From positions 61,490-110,106 of the forward strand of contig DMEZ01000019.1 of the NCBI GenBank assembly GCA_003450735.1: a stretch of DNA of 48,617 bases, given 5' to 3'. Under the pieces are notes generated by a model. The model worked only from the letters and a program-made list of their open reading frames with translations. It made no database searches and had not been told where the DNA came from. The DNA is from Elusimicrobiota bacterium. GTDB lineage: Bacteria > Elusimicrobiota > Elusimicrobia > UBA1565. Positions within the stretch are counted from its first letter, which is position 1. Every line of letters begins with the position of its first letter. The translations under genes were made by a program, and so were the position numbers. Positions 1 to 8,788 of this stretch are shown here, piece by piece.

Positions 1-1024
1 CGGGCCCGCCCTGCCCGCGCCCCGCCGTGAAGCAGTAGGCCTCGGCACCCACGAAGAGCAGGTCGAGCAAAGACTCCTGGGTGAGCACGGAGCACGCGAA
101 GGAGGCCGCGGCCGACACGGCCTCTTCGAAGACCTCGGGGGGCGGCGCGCCGAAGGTGTCTAGGATGAGGGCGTGGCGCACGAAGTACTCGTCCTGGTAT
201 TCCTTCACGATGAGCTTGCCGGTCTTGGCCAGGCTCTTCCAGTGGAGCTTGCGGGGGGGGTCGCCCGGCCGGTAGTCGCGCAAAGAGACGAACTCCTGCG
301 ACTCGCCCACCGACGATGAGAGCGACACGCCCCCCTGCTGGTAGCGCCGCTTGCCCGAGAGTTCGACGCGCGGCACGGGGTAGCGGCGCGGCAGGACGAG
401 CACGCTCTGCGGGGCGCTCAGAAAGGCGCGGGCGTTGAAGAGCCCCAGCGGGTCGGGCCGCCAGGCCTCGAGACCGGGAAGGACGATGCGGCCCCGGCCG
501 CCGGGGACGAGCCGCCCCTCGACGTCCGCCGTCGTCTTGGCGGGGAGGTCCGGCAAGGCCATCGGGGCGGCTGACGCGCCGCGCGAGCCTTCGACCAGGC
601 GCAGCCAGCGCGTGATGCCGGTCCAGCGGTCGAACCAGTAGCCCCCGGCGGCCGAGCGGAACTCCTCGAAGCCCGGGAGGGCGGCGGGCAGGACCTCGGT
701 GAGCGTCATCGCGGGAACCGCCTGGCCGGTCGTCTCGACCTCGAGCGCGTAGGGCAGGGGCTGTCCGGCGGTTCCGAAGCGCGGCAGGGTCCGGCGCACG
801 AAGAGGCGAGGACGGAAGAAGAACTCGAAGGGGACGGCCAAAAGCAGGAGGGCCAGCGAGAAGGTGAAGATCTGATAGGCGAGGTTCTTGTAGGTGTCGA
901 AGCCGACGAGCGCGGAAACGCCGAGCAGGGAGAGGACGAGCCAGCCGGCGGGGGTGAAGCGGCGCCGGACCCAGAGGATGAAGGCCGTGCCCCAGCTCAG
1001 GAGCCGCCAGCGGACCCTGTCCAT
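1..1024 (-). CDS. DUF58 domain protein (C-terminal part lies outside window)
   Basis: My own reading of the minus strand from ATG at 1024 stays open to the left edge, giving about 341 codons. Two hydrophobic segments lie near the N-terminus (WLVLSLLGVSALVGF and IFTFSLALLLLAVPFEFFF), followed by a soluble beta-rich region. Near positions 240-300 is the DUF58 signature RDYRPGDPPRKLHWKSLAK, then a segment like a degenerate von Willebrand A fold. DUF58 proteins usually pair with MoxR ATPases in envelope-linked operons; the precise role is not settled. The gene starts 8 nt after the upstream stop, so it is probably translated from the moxR operon message. The C-terminus is missing only because the window ends. 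Confidence 0.85.
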   Translation of the reverse strand, partial: MDRVRWRLLSWGTAFILWVRRRFTPAGWLVLSLLGVSALVGFDTYKNLAYQIFTFSLALLLLAVPFEFFFRPRLFVRRTLPRFGTAGQPLPYALEVETTGQAVPAMTLTEVLPAALPGFEEFRSAAGGYWFDRWTGITRWLRLVEGSRGASAAPMALPDLPAKTTADVEGRLVPGGRGRIVLPGLEAWRPDPLGLFNARAFLSAPQSVLVLPRRYPVPRVELSGKRRYQQGGVSLSSSVGESQEFVSLRDYRPGDPPRKLHWKSLAKTGKLIVKEYQDEYFVRHALILDTFGAPPPEVFEEAVSAAASFACSVLTQESLLDLLFVGAEAYCFTAGRGQGGP

Positions 1025-1032
1025 CGGGAAGC

Positions 1033-4000
1033 CTAGCGCGATGCCTCGGCTTCCCGCCGCATCCGCTCGAATTCCTTCTTGAGGGACTGGTTCTTCCAGA
1101 GCCGGGACGCCTGGTCGAGGATGGGGCCGGCCGCCTTCGGGGCGATTCTGACCAGAGCCCGGCCCGCCGAGCGGCGCGCGCCCTCGTCTTCGGCTTCGAG
1201 GAGGATCTTCTTGAGCGCCGGGACGGCGGGCGCGCCCGCGGGACCGAGCTCGCCCAGGAGCCGCAGGGCGCTCGCCTGCAGGCCGGGAGAGGCGAGCATC
1301 CGCAGCAGGCCGGGAACCGCCTCCGGCGCCCCGAGCCGGGTCAGGGCCCCGGCCGCGGCGGCGCAGACCTCGAGGTCCTCGCTCTTGGCCGCCTCGGCCA
1401 GCGCGGGGATGCTCTCCTTCGTCCTCAGCCGGCCCAGCGCGCCGGCCGCCCAGCGCTTGAGGGCGGGGTCGCCGGCGCCCAGCAGGCGCAGGAAGGACGA
1501 TACCGCCGCCGGGTCGCCGGACTCGGTCAGGGCGAGGGCCGCGCGGAAGCGGTCGAGCTCGCTCAAGCGGCCGTCGTTCATCGAGCCGAAAAGGACGATG
1601 CCCGCCTCCTCGTCCTTCCACTGGCGCAGGAGGATGGCCGCGTCGAGGCGCTTGAGCGGGTCGGCGTTCTGGCGCATCGCCCGCGTCAGCGCGGGCAGCG
1701 CGCTCTTAGGCGCGCTCAGACCCAGCGCGCCGAGCGCCTGGAGGGCTTCGGCGCTCACCCGGCGGTCGGGGTCGTTCACGCCGCGGGAGAGCAGCTCCGC
1801 GAGCCGGGCCCGGTCGGCGGCCCCCAGCGCGCTCCTCAGGGCGGAGCGGACCTCCGGCCGCTTCTCGGCGGCGAAGGCGCGCTCGAGCGCGGAAGCCGCG
1901 CCCCGCCCCTTCGGGCCCAAACTCTCGACGACGGCCGCCGCGTTGAGGCGCGTTCTCGGGTCGGCGAGCCCCTTCACCAGGAGGGGGAGCAGGGTTTTGG
2001 GCGGGAAGCGGCTCGCCGCCCTCAGCGCCCGGCGGCCGAGGCCCGAGGCGGGGTCGCCGCGGAGCGCCGCCTCGACGAGGGCGGGCGCGGCGGAAGGCGC
2101 GGCGAAGTGGCCGAGCTCGGAGGCCGCGGCGGAGCGCATCCTCTCGTCCGGGTCGCACTGCAGCGCTCCGCTCAAGGCGGGGAGGACCCCCTCGTGCAGG
2201 ACGGGCTCCCGGGCCATGAGCGGGTACGGGTCGAACGCTTTCCCGCCGGAAACCCCGCGCCGGGGCGCGGCGTCCCGCCAGAACTGGTGGCCGTGGACCT
2301 CATGCACGAAGCGCAAGGCCACGCGGCGGACTTCGTAGTCGGGATCTTCCCGGAGCAGGCGCAGGGCTTGGGGCAGGGCGCTAGCGGCCACGCTCCGGGT
2401 CCCGGCCAGGACGGCCAAAGCATAGCGGCGAACGAAGCGGCTGGAGTCGCTCAGGAGCGGGGAGACCGCAGCGACGACCTCGGCCGCAGGCTTCGCCTCG
2501 AGCCGCTCGGCGACCGACCACGCGATGACGGCGTCGCGGCTCTTCAGGGCTCCGGCGAGCTTCTGCGCAGGCCAGTAGAACTTCGGCAGTCCGAGCCACA
2601 GGCTTGCGCCGTAGACCAGCACGGCCGCGGCCATGCCCGCGCGGATCCGACCGGCGCTCCGCCCGCGCGCCGAAAGGCAGGCCGCGACTACGGCTCCGCA
2701 GGCGGCGCAAGCCGCCAGCGGCGGCGAGTTCGGCCGGAACAGGGAGAGGAACACCGAGGCGCCCAGGACGGCGAGCGACGCCGTGGCCCAGGCCTCCTCT
2801 TCCTCTTTCGGCACAAGGGAGAGTCCCGCCAGGGCGAGCACGACGAGGCCGCAGGCGATGAAGCCGTAGGCGAGCAAAGCCAGGTCGGCGCCCGAGAAGC
2901 CGGCCAGGAACGGGTCGAGGCTCGCCCCCGCCGCCCCGACGCCGAAGAGCATCGCGGCGGACTTCGGGAGGATGTCCACGACGAGGAAGAGCAGGGCGAG
3001 GGCCCAGAGGGTGGTCTTGAGCCACTCCCGGAAGAGGCTCTCGGCCGAGGAGAGCCGCTGGAAAGCACGCGCGGGGCCGAGCAAAGCCAGGACGGCCAGG
3101 CTCAGCGAGCCCGGACCCAGCGCGCCCGGGATGGGCTTGTCGTAGCCGTCCCACGGGACCCGCACGCCCTTGCCGACGAGTAGGAAGGCGACGAGCTCCA
3201 GGGCCACCCAGTAGGCGACGGGGAAAAAGAAGGCGTAGAGCAGCTTGCGCCGGTCGAGGAAAGGCTTCTTGAGCAGGCAGGCGAGCAGGAGGGGGAGGCT
3301 CGTGAGGGTGTTGAGCAGGCCGAGGGCGGCGGATTTGGCCCAGCCCAGGGAGCCCGTCCAGCCGAACACGAAGCGGCCCAGCGCGAGGCCGGCCAAAAGC
3401 GAGGCGAACAGGCTGAGGAGCACGAGGCTCGCCCTCGGGTGCCGGACGAAGGCGCTGAGGAAGCGCGTCCGCGCCGGCGCGCCGCGCTCCAGCCAGAAGC
3501 CCTCCGGCGCCGCGGCGGGGAGCGTGTCGATCCTGATGCGGGTATAGAGCGTCCTGCGGCCCTGGATGAAATAGCGGGCATGAAGCTTCCCGCCCATGCG
3601 CGGCTTCATGAAGCCGTCCGCTCGCACGACGAGCGGGCCCTCGCCCAGCCCCTGGAGAGGGGCGTAGCGCCTGGCGGAGGGGAACTCGACGGCGATCGCG
3701 CGGTTTTTATCGGAAGCTCGGAAGTGGACTCTCACGACGGAGCCGATGCCCGAAGGCCCCAGTTCCAGCGAGACGCCCTCGTTGTCGACGCGCCCGCCCG
3801 CGGGCTCGTCGAGCCTGGGGCTCGGCTTGGAGCCGAGCGTGAAGAGCCCGAGGCCCTTGCGCTCGCCGCCCGCGAGGCCGCGCAGGTTGGAGGTCAGCAG
3901 GCCGAGGAAGCTCTCGCTCCACTGCACCGCCGTGGCGCCGTAGACCGGGAGCAGCTGGAGCTGGGAGAGGGCGAGGTGCTCGACCATCTCCTGCGCATCG

Positions 4001-4230
4001 GCCTTGGCCGCGCTGAGCACCTTCGAGCCCCGCAGTTCCGGCAGGGAGTCCGCGAGGCCCAGGCGCACGTCCTTGGGCTCGGCGGGGATGAAGAAGCGCC
4101 GCTCGGAAGGCCCGCCCGGCCCGAACTCGATGAAGAGCCGTTCGACACCCTTCTCGTAGGAGATGAAGACGTTCTCGCCCGCCTGGGAGCAGAGAGGGAG
4201 GAGGAGGAGCAGAAGGGCCGCGAGGCGCAT
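1033..4230 (-). CDS. Large membrane protein with C-terminal HEAT repeats
   Basis: 1065 residues from ATG 4230, which shares one base with the moxR stop (TGATG), so translation is coupled. Order of parts: signal peptide (MRLAALLLLLLPLCSQA); a soluble, probably beta-rich region to about residue 260; about eight or nine hydrophobic helices between roughly 265 and 555; then about 480 residues of HEAT-type alpha-helical repeats with recurring LA-A-LG-L and AAxALGxL patterns. No catalytic motif was recognised. HEAT solenoids are protein-binding scaffolds. Lying between a MoxR ATPase and a DUF58 protein, it may be the membrane partner of that chaperone-like pair, in the place where transglutaminase-like or von Willebrand A proteins often occur. 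That role is inferred from context. Confidence 0.75.
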   Translation of the reverse strand: MRLAALLLLLLPLCSQAGENVFISYEKGVERLFIEFGPGGPSERRFFIPAEPKDVRLGLADSLPELRGSKVLSAAKADAQEMVEHLALSQLQLLPVYGATAVQWSESFLGLLTSNLRGLAGGERKGLGLFTLGSKPSPRLDEPAGGRVDNEGVSLELGPSGIGSVVRVHFRASDKNRAIAVEFPSARRYAPLQGLGEGPLVVRADGFMKPRMGGKLHARYFIQGRRTLYTRIRIDTLPAAAPEGFWLERGAPARTRFLSAFVRHPRASLVLLSLFASLLAGLALGRFVFGWTGSLGWAKSAALGLLNTLTSLPLLLACLLKKPFLDRRKLLYAFFFPVAYWVALELVAFLLVGKGVRVPWDGYDKPIPGALGPGSLSLAVLALLGPARAFQRLSSAESLFREWLKTTLWALALLFLVVDILPKSAAMLFGVGAAGASLDPFLAGFSGADLALLAYGFIACGLVVLALAGLSLVPKEEEEAWATASLAVLGASVFLSLFRPNSPPLAACAACGAVVAACLSARGRSAGRIRAGMAAAVLVYGASLWLGLPKFYWPAQKLAGALKSRDAVIAWSVAERLEAKPAAEVVAAVSPLLSDSSRFVRRYALAVLAGTRSVAASALPQALRLLREDPDYEVRRVALRFVHEVHGHQFWRDAAPRRGVSGGKAFDPYPLMAREPVLHEGVLPALSGALQCDPDERMRSAAASELGHFAAPSAAPALVEAALRGDPASGLGRRALRAASRFPPKTLLPLLVKGLADPRTRLNAAAVVESLGPKGRGAASALERAFAAEKRPEVRSALRSALGAADRARLAELLSRGVNDPDRRVSAEALQALGALGLSAPKSALPALTRAMRQNADPLKRLDAAILLRQWKDEEAGIVLFGSMNDGRLSELDRFRAALALTESGDPAAVSSFLRLLGAGDPALKRWAAGALGRLRTKESIPALAEAAKSEDLEVCAAAAGALTRLGAPEAVPGLLRMLASPGLQASALRLLGELGPAGAPAVPALKKILLEAEDEGARRSAGRALVRIAPKAAGPILDQASRLWKNQSLKKEFERMRREAEASR

Positions 4231-5171
4231 CAAGCCGGGGCCGCCGTCTTCTTCAGGATGCCCTCGACGATGGACGCGGCGCTCAGGCCCGAGAACTTGG
4301 CCTGGGGGTCGAGCGTGAGGCGGTGCGCCACGGCCGGGACGGCGATCTCGCGCACGTGCTCGGGCGAGACGAAAGGCTGCCCGTCCATGAGCGCGAGGGC
4401 CTGGGCGGCCTTCATGAGCGCAAGCGAGGCTCGCGGGCTCGCGCCGAGGTGGACGCCCTCGGCGCCGCGCGTGGCCCGGACGATGTCCACCGCGTAGCGC
4501 TTGACCTCCTCGCTCATGCGCACTTCCTTGACCTGCCGGCGCAGGGCCAGGGCCTCCTCGAGCGAGGAGCAGGCCTGCAGGCTCTCGATGGGGTGCTGTT
4601 TCTCCTGGTCGGAGAGGATGCCGACCTCCTCCTCCGCCGCGACGTAGCCGAGGCTGAACTGGAGCATGAAGCGGTCCATCTGCGCCTCGGGGAGAGGATA
4701 GGTGCCGTGGGACTCGACGGGATTCTGGGTCGCGATGACGAAGAAGAGCTCGGAGAGCTTGTAGGTCTTCCCGTCGGCGCTCACCTGCCCCTCGCCCATG
4801 GCCTCGAGCAGGGCGGACTGGGTGCGGGGGGAGGCGCGGTTGACCTCGTCAGCGAGCAAAACGTCGGTGAACACGGGGCCCTCGTGGAACCGGAAGGCCT
4901 GCTTGTGCTGTTCGTAGATGGAGACGCCCAGGATGTCCGAGGGCAAAAGGTCGGGGGTGAACTGGAGGCGGTTGAAGCCCGCGCCGATGGACTTGGCCAC
5001 GGCCTTGGCGAGGGTGGTCTTGCCGGTGCCGGGGGCGTCCTCGAGCAGGACGTGGCCCCCGCCGGCGAAGGCCGCGAGCAGGCGGCGCATGGTGCCGGCC
5101 TGGCCGCGCATGACCTTCGAGACGTTGGAGGAGATCCGGGAGAAGACGTCCTGCGCTCGGGCGTTGTCCAT
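4230..5171 (-). CDS. MoxR-family AAA+ ATPase
   Basis: 313 residues, normal for MoxR ATPases. Walker A is EDAPGTGKTT near residues 44-53, Walker B is VLLADE near 104-109 followed by VNRASPRTQSALLEAM, and the sensor-1 region reads FFVIATQNPVESHGTYPLPE. The C-terminal lid helices include SPRASLALMKAAQALAL. MoxR proteins act as ATP-driven chaperones that assemble or activate partner proteins, often alongside DUF58 genes. It is the first gene of a three-gene operon. A TG-extended -10 box lies 7 nt before the ATG, and there is no clear Shine-Dalgarno sequence, so the message is probably leaderless. Confidence 0.95.
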   Translation of the reverse strand: MDNARAQDVFSRISSNVSKVMRGQAGTMRRLLAAFAGGGHVLLEDAPGTGKTTLAKAVAKSIGAGFNRLQFTPDLLPSDILGVSIYEQHKQAFRFHEGPVFTDVLLADEVNRASPRTQSALLEAMGEGQVSADGKTYKLSELFFVIATQNPVESHGTYPLPEAQMDRFMLQFSLGYVAAEEEVGILSDQEKQHPIESLQACSSLEEALALRRQVKEVRMSEEVKRYAVDIVRATRGAEGVHLGASPRASLALMKAAQALALMDGQPFVSPEHVREIAVPAVAHRLTLDPQAKFSGLSAASIVEGILKKTAAPA

Positions 5172-5178
5172 GCGCCCG

Positions 5179-5187
5179 AGTATATCA
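5179..5187 (-). promoter_or_regulatory. Extended -10 promoter element for moxR operon
   Basis: On the minus strand the sequence reads TGATATACT, a TG-extended -10 element ending 7 nt before the moxR ATG at 5171. No convincing -35 box is seen at 16-18 nt, as is common for extended -10 promoters. The expected transcript start would fall at or next to the ATG. Confidence 0.5.
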
Positions 5188-5235
5188 AAAGGAAGGACCG
5201 GTGTTGTCGAGATTCCGATCTGTTCGCCTGCTTGA

Positions 5236-5325
5236 TTGCATCCGTCATTTTATACGTCATATTTTAGTGATATATTGCACAAATCGCATCTAGGTCTTGC
5301 ATAAATGACATTTTTCTGCTATTTT
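5236..5325 (+). promoter_or_regulatory. glnN promoter region with direct repeats
   Basis: This AT-rich stretch stands out from its GC-rich surroundings. TTGCAT at 5297-5302 and TATTTT at 5320-5325 are 17 bp apart, a reasonable sigma-70 promoter. TTGCAYAAAT occurs twice, at 5275-5284 and 5297-5306, exactly 22 bp apart (about two helical turns). A third TTGCAT lies at 5236, and CGTCAT is repeated at 5243 and 5255. The second repeat overlaps the -35 box, so a regulator bound here could block or recruit polymerase. No sigma-54 -24/-12 element was found. Confidence 0.45.
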
Positions 5326-5364
5326 TACACCGATGCCTAGCTTTCAATACAAAAGGAGCGCACA

Positions 5365-7473
5365 ATGAACGGCAAAGCGCCGCTATCGGAGACCTTCGGC
5401 AGCATCACCTTCAACCGCCAGGCGATGATGAAGCACCTGAGCAAAGCCGTCTACCAAAAGCTCCGGGACGTCATCGACAACGAAGAGAAGCTCGACGAGC
5501 AGATCGCCGACGAGGTCGCCCACGGGATGAAGGAGTGGGCCCTGACCCTCGGCGCCACCCATTTCTGCCACTGGTTCCAGCCCCAGCGCGGCGTGACGGC
5601 CGAGAAGCACGACTCCTTCCTCGCCTTCGACGAACAGGGTGCGCCCATCGAACGCTTCTCCGGCCGCCAGCTCATCCAGAGCGAGCCCGACGCCTCCTCC
5701 TTCCCCTCGGGCGGCATGCGCTCCACCTTCGAGGCGCGCGGCTACACCGCCTGGGACCCGACCTCGCCGGCCTTCGTCCTCCAGTCGGGCCGCGCGGCCA
5801 CCCTCGTCATCCCCTCGGTGTACCTCTCCTGGACGGGGGAAGTGCTGGACATGAAGACCCCGCTCCTGCGGGCGCTCAAGGCGGTCGAGGAGAGGGCCTT
5901 CCGGGTGCTCAAGCTCTTCGGCAACCGCACGGCCAAGAACGTGCGCGTCACCATCGGGCCCGAGCAGGAGTACTTCCTCATCTCGAAGGACTTCTTCAAC
6001 CGGCGCCCGGACCTCATCTATTGCGGACGCACCCTCTTCGGCGCGGCCTCGGCCAAGCAGCAGCAGATGGAAGACCATTACTTCGGCTCCATCAACCCGA
6101 AGGCCCTCGACTTCATGGCGGACCTCGACGCAGCCCTCTTCGAGCGGGGCATCCCCGCCAAGACCCGCCACAACGAGGTGGCCCCCAACCAGTTCGAGCT
6201 CGCGCCGATCTTCGAGACGGCGAACCTCGCCATCGACCACAACCTGCAGGTCATGGAGATCATGCGCCAGACGGCCGAGAAGCACGGCTTCGCCCTGCTC
6301 CTGCACGAGAAGCCCTTCGCCGGCATCAACGGCAGCGGCAAGCACATGAACTTCTCGATGTCGGACTCGGACGGCCGCAACCTCTTCGAGCCCGGCACGG
6401 CGCCCAAGAAGAACGTGCAGTTCCTCGTCTTCCTCGCCGCCATCCTGGCGGGGGTGGACAAGTACGGAGGCCTCCTGCGCGCCGCCGTCGCGGAGGCGGG
6501 CAACGACCACCGCCTCGGCGCCAACGAAGCCCCGCCGGCCATCATGTCGCTCTACCTCGGCGGCTACCTCGACCGGCTCCTCAATGAGATCGAGAAGGGC
6601 TCCTTCGACAAGATGGAAGCCCCCGAGGCGATGAGCCACGAGCTGCTCAAGAGCCTGCCGAGCATCGCGCTGGACAACGCCGACCGCAACCGCACCTCGC
6701 CCATCGCCTTCACGGGCAACAAGTTCGAGTTCCGCGCGGTGGGCTCCTCGCAGAGCATCGCGGAGCCCGCCATCGCGATGTGCCTGGCGGTGGCCTACGG
6801 CCTCGACCGCCTGCTCGAGCGGCTGGAGAAGTTCGAGGGCAAGGTGGCCGACATCGCCCCGAAGGCGCTCTCCGTCGTGCGCGACGTCGTCAAGGAGACC
6901 AAGCGCATCCGCTTCGAGGGCAACGGCTACTCCCCCGAGTGGCACAAGGAGGCGGCCAAACGGGGCTTGCCCAACGCGAAGAACACCCCGGAGGCCCTGG
7001 AGACCTTCGTGCAGAAGGACGTCGTCGAGCTCTACACGAAGTACGGCGTCCTCTCCAAGGACGAACTGCACGCCAAGCACGAGATCAAGCTCGAGACCTA
7101 CGTGAAGCTCAAGGAGATCGAGCTGCGCCAGCTGCGCGAGCTGGCCGTCACCTGCGTCGCCCCCGCTCTGGCCCGGCACATGAACAGCTACGGCCAGGCC
7201 TCGGCCCTCATCGGCGGCTCGAAGGTTCTCAAGGCCCGCCTGTCCGAGTATGGCGCCCTGATGGAGGAGGTCTACCGGACGACGGGGGTCACGGACGAGG
7301 TCCTCGCGAAGTCGCTCGCCGAGCCGAGTCTCGAGAAGCGCGCCAAGCTGCTCGCCTCCAAGGGCGTCGAGGCCCTGGAAGGGATGCGCTCGGCCTGCGA
7401 CCGCATCGAGGAGGTGGTGGACCAGCAGCTCTGGCCCCTGCCCAAGTACCGGGAGATGCTGTTCCTGTTGTAG
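5365..7473 (+). CDS. glnN: Glutamine synthetase type III
   Basis: 702 residues, the size of GSIII (about 700-730) and much longer than GSI or GSII. It condenses glutamate and ammonia to glutamine using ATP in the cytoplasm. Visible family landmarks are the N-terminal ETFGSITFNRQAMMKHL, the metal-binding GPEQEYFLI, HNEVAPNQFELAPIFETA, the ATP/metal segment HEKPFAGINGSGKHMNFSM, NDHRLGANEAPPAI, and the substrate segment NRTSPIAFTGNKFEFRAVGS. A Shine-Dalgarno-like AAAGGAG precedes ATG 5365. The gene appears monocistronic, with a regulated-looking AT-rich promoter upstream and hairpins downstream. It is likely controlled by nitrogen supply, which is an inference from the family. Confidence 0.97.
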   Translation: MNGKAPLSETFGSITFNRQAMMKHLSKAVYQKLRDVIDNEEKLDEQIADEVAHGMKEWALTLGATHFCHWFQPQRGVTAEKHDSFLAFDEQGAPIERFSGRQLIQSEPDASSFPSGGMRSTFEARGYTAWDPTSPAFVLQSGRAATLVIPSVYLSWTGEVLDMKTPLLRALKAVEERAFRVLKLFGNRTAKNVRVTIGPEQEYFLISKDFFNRRPDLIYCGRTLFGAASAKQQQMEDHYFGSINPKALDFMADLDAALFERGIPAKTRHNEVAPNQFELAPIFETANLAIDHNLQVMEIMRQTAEKHGFALLLHEKPFAGINGSGKHMNFSMSDSDGRNLFEPGTAPKKNVQFLVFLAAILAGVDKYGGLLRAAVAEAGNDHRLGANEAPPAIMSLYLGGYLDRLLNEIEKGSFDKMEAPEAMSHELLKSLPSIALDNADRNRTSPIAFTGNKFEFRAVGSSQSIAEPAIAMCLAVAYGLDRLLERLEKFEGKVADIAPKALSVVRDVVKETKRIRFEGNGYSPEWHKEAAKRGLPNAKNTPEALETFVQKDVVELYTKYGVLSKDELHAKHEIKLETYVKLKEIELRQLRELAVTCVAPALARHMNSYGQASALIGGSKVLKARLSEYGALMEEVYRTTGVTDEVLAKSLAEPSLEKRAKLLASKGVEALEGMRSACDRIEEVVDQQLWPLPKYREMLFLL

Positions 7474-7532
7474 ACGGCTTCCGTCTCTATTGTGCGCCTG
7501 CCGGGACCTTTGTTAGCCTACCCGGCAGGCGC
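7472..7532 (+). terminator. Hairpins after glnN
   Basis: Two hairpins follow the stop codon. A short one (AGACGG, loop CTT, CCGTCT at 7472-7486) includes the stop codon. A strong one has a perfect 12-bp stem, GCGCCTGCCGGG at 7494-7505 and its complement at 7521-7532, with a 15-nt loop. Neither is followed by a U-run, so this could be a weak terminator, an mRNA-stabilising element or an attenuator before pepT. Confidence 0.4.
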
Positions 7533-7552
7533 GCGCATTGACCGGAGGCCCC

Positions 7553-8788
7553 ATGAAAGAATCCCTGCTCGACCGCTTCCTTCGCTACGTGAAGATCGAC
7601 ACCCAGTCCAAGGAGGGCGTCGAGGACAAGTACCCGAGCACCGACAAGCAGCTCGTCCTCCTCAAGATGCTCAAGAAGGAGCTCGAGGAGCTCGGCGTCC
7701 AGGACGTGCGCATGGACCAGTACGGCTACGTGATGGCCTCCCTCCCGGCCAACGTCCCGCACGCGGTGCCCGCCGTCGGCCTCATCGCCCACGTGGACAC
7801 CTCCGAGGCGGTCAGCGGGGAGAACGTGAAGCCGCAGGTGTTCGAGTACCGGGGCGGCGACATCGTCCTCCCGGGGGACCCCTCCGTGGTCATCGGGGCG
7901 GCCGACAACCCCGACCTCAAGAACTGGATCGGCAAGCGCATCATCACGAGCGACGGCACCACCCTGCTCGGCGCCGACGACAAGGCGGGGGTGGCCGTCA
8001 TCATGACCGCGGTCGACCGGCTCTTGAGCGACCCGAAGATCCCCCATGGCCCGGTGAAGATCGCCTTCACCCCCGACGAGGAGGTGGGGGGAGGGACGAA
8101 GTTCTTCGACCTGAAGGCCTTCGGGGCGGAAGCGGCCTACACCGTGGACGGCGATAAGCTCGGCGACCTCAACAAGGAGACCTTCAGCGCCGACATGGCC
8201 GTCGTGACGGTGCACGGCCGCGAGGTGCACCCGGGCCTCGCGAAGGACAAGATGGTCAACTCCATCCGGGCGATGGCCGACCTCATCGCCCGCCTGCCCA
8301 AGGGCATGGCCCCCGAGACGACCAGCGGCCACAAGCCCTTCATCCACCCCTACAAGCTCGAAGCCTCGGCGGGCAAGTCCGTCCTGCAGTGCCTCCTGCG
8401 CGACTTCAAGACCGAGGGCCTCGCCAAGCAGAAGAGCCTCCTCGAAGGCCTCATCGCCAAGGTCCAGCCGAAGCACCCGAAAGCGAAGTTCGAGCTCACG
8501 ATCAAGGAGTACTACCGGAACATGAAGGAGGGGCTGGAGAAGGACACTCGCGTCACGAAGTTCCTCTTCGCGGCGGCCAAGCGCGCCGGAGCGGACCCGA
8601 AGTGGGTGCCCATCCGCGGCGGCACCGACGGCTCGCGCCTCACCGCCATGGGCTTGCCCACCCCCAACCTCTTCACGGGCTCGAGCAACTTCCACAGCAA
8701 GACCGAGTGGACTTCCGTGGAGGCGATGGAGAAGTCCCTGGAGACGGTCGTCAACGTGCTCCAGATCTGGGCGAAGAAGTGCCGCTGA
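7553..8788 (+). CDS. pepT: Peptidase T (tripeptide aminopeptidase)
   Basis: 411 residues, the standard length for PepT (family M20B), which removes the N-terminal residue of tripeptides in the cytoplasm using two zinc ions. The catalytic HVD motif is at H80-D82 (GLIAHVDTSEAVSGEN), followed by the metal-bridging LLGADDKAGV, the general-base PDEEVGGG, the VDGDKLGDLNKETFSAD segment, and a C-terminal RGGTDGS...NLFTGSSNFHSKTEW. I chose ATG 7553 because GGAGG at 7544-7548 sits 4 nt before it and the family alignment begins at MKESLLDRFLRYVKIDTQS. The upstream in-frame TTG at 7538 has no such support. The gene overlaps its downstream neighbour by 10 nt. Confidence 0.96.
   Translation: MKESLLDRFLRYVKIDTQSKEGVEDKYPSTDKQLVLLKMLKKELEELGVQDVRMDQYGYVMASLPANVPHAVPAVGLIAHVDTSEAVSGENVKPQVFEYRGGDIVLPGDPSVVIGAADNPDLKNWIGKRIITSDGTTLLGADDKAGVAVIMTAVDRLLSDPKIPHGPVKIAFTPDEEVGGGTKFFDLKAFGAEAAYTVDGDKLGDLNKETFSADMAVVTVHGREVHPGLAKDKMVNSIRAMADLIARLPKGMAPETTSGHKPFIHPYKLEASAGKSVLQCLLRDFKTEGLAKQKSLLEGLIAKVQPKHPKAKFELTIKEYYRNMKEGLEKDTRVTKFLFAAAKRAGADPKWVPIRGGTDGSRLTAMGLPTPNLFTGSSNFHSKTEWTSVEAMEKSLETVVNVLQIWAKKCR

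Noticed and set aside
5383..7179. 598-codon minus-strand frame opposite glnN
   Set aside because: Pure shadow of a conserved glutamine synthetase gene; no domains and Leu/Val/Glu/Asp-biased composition.
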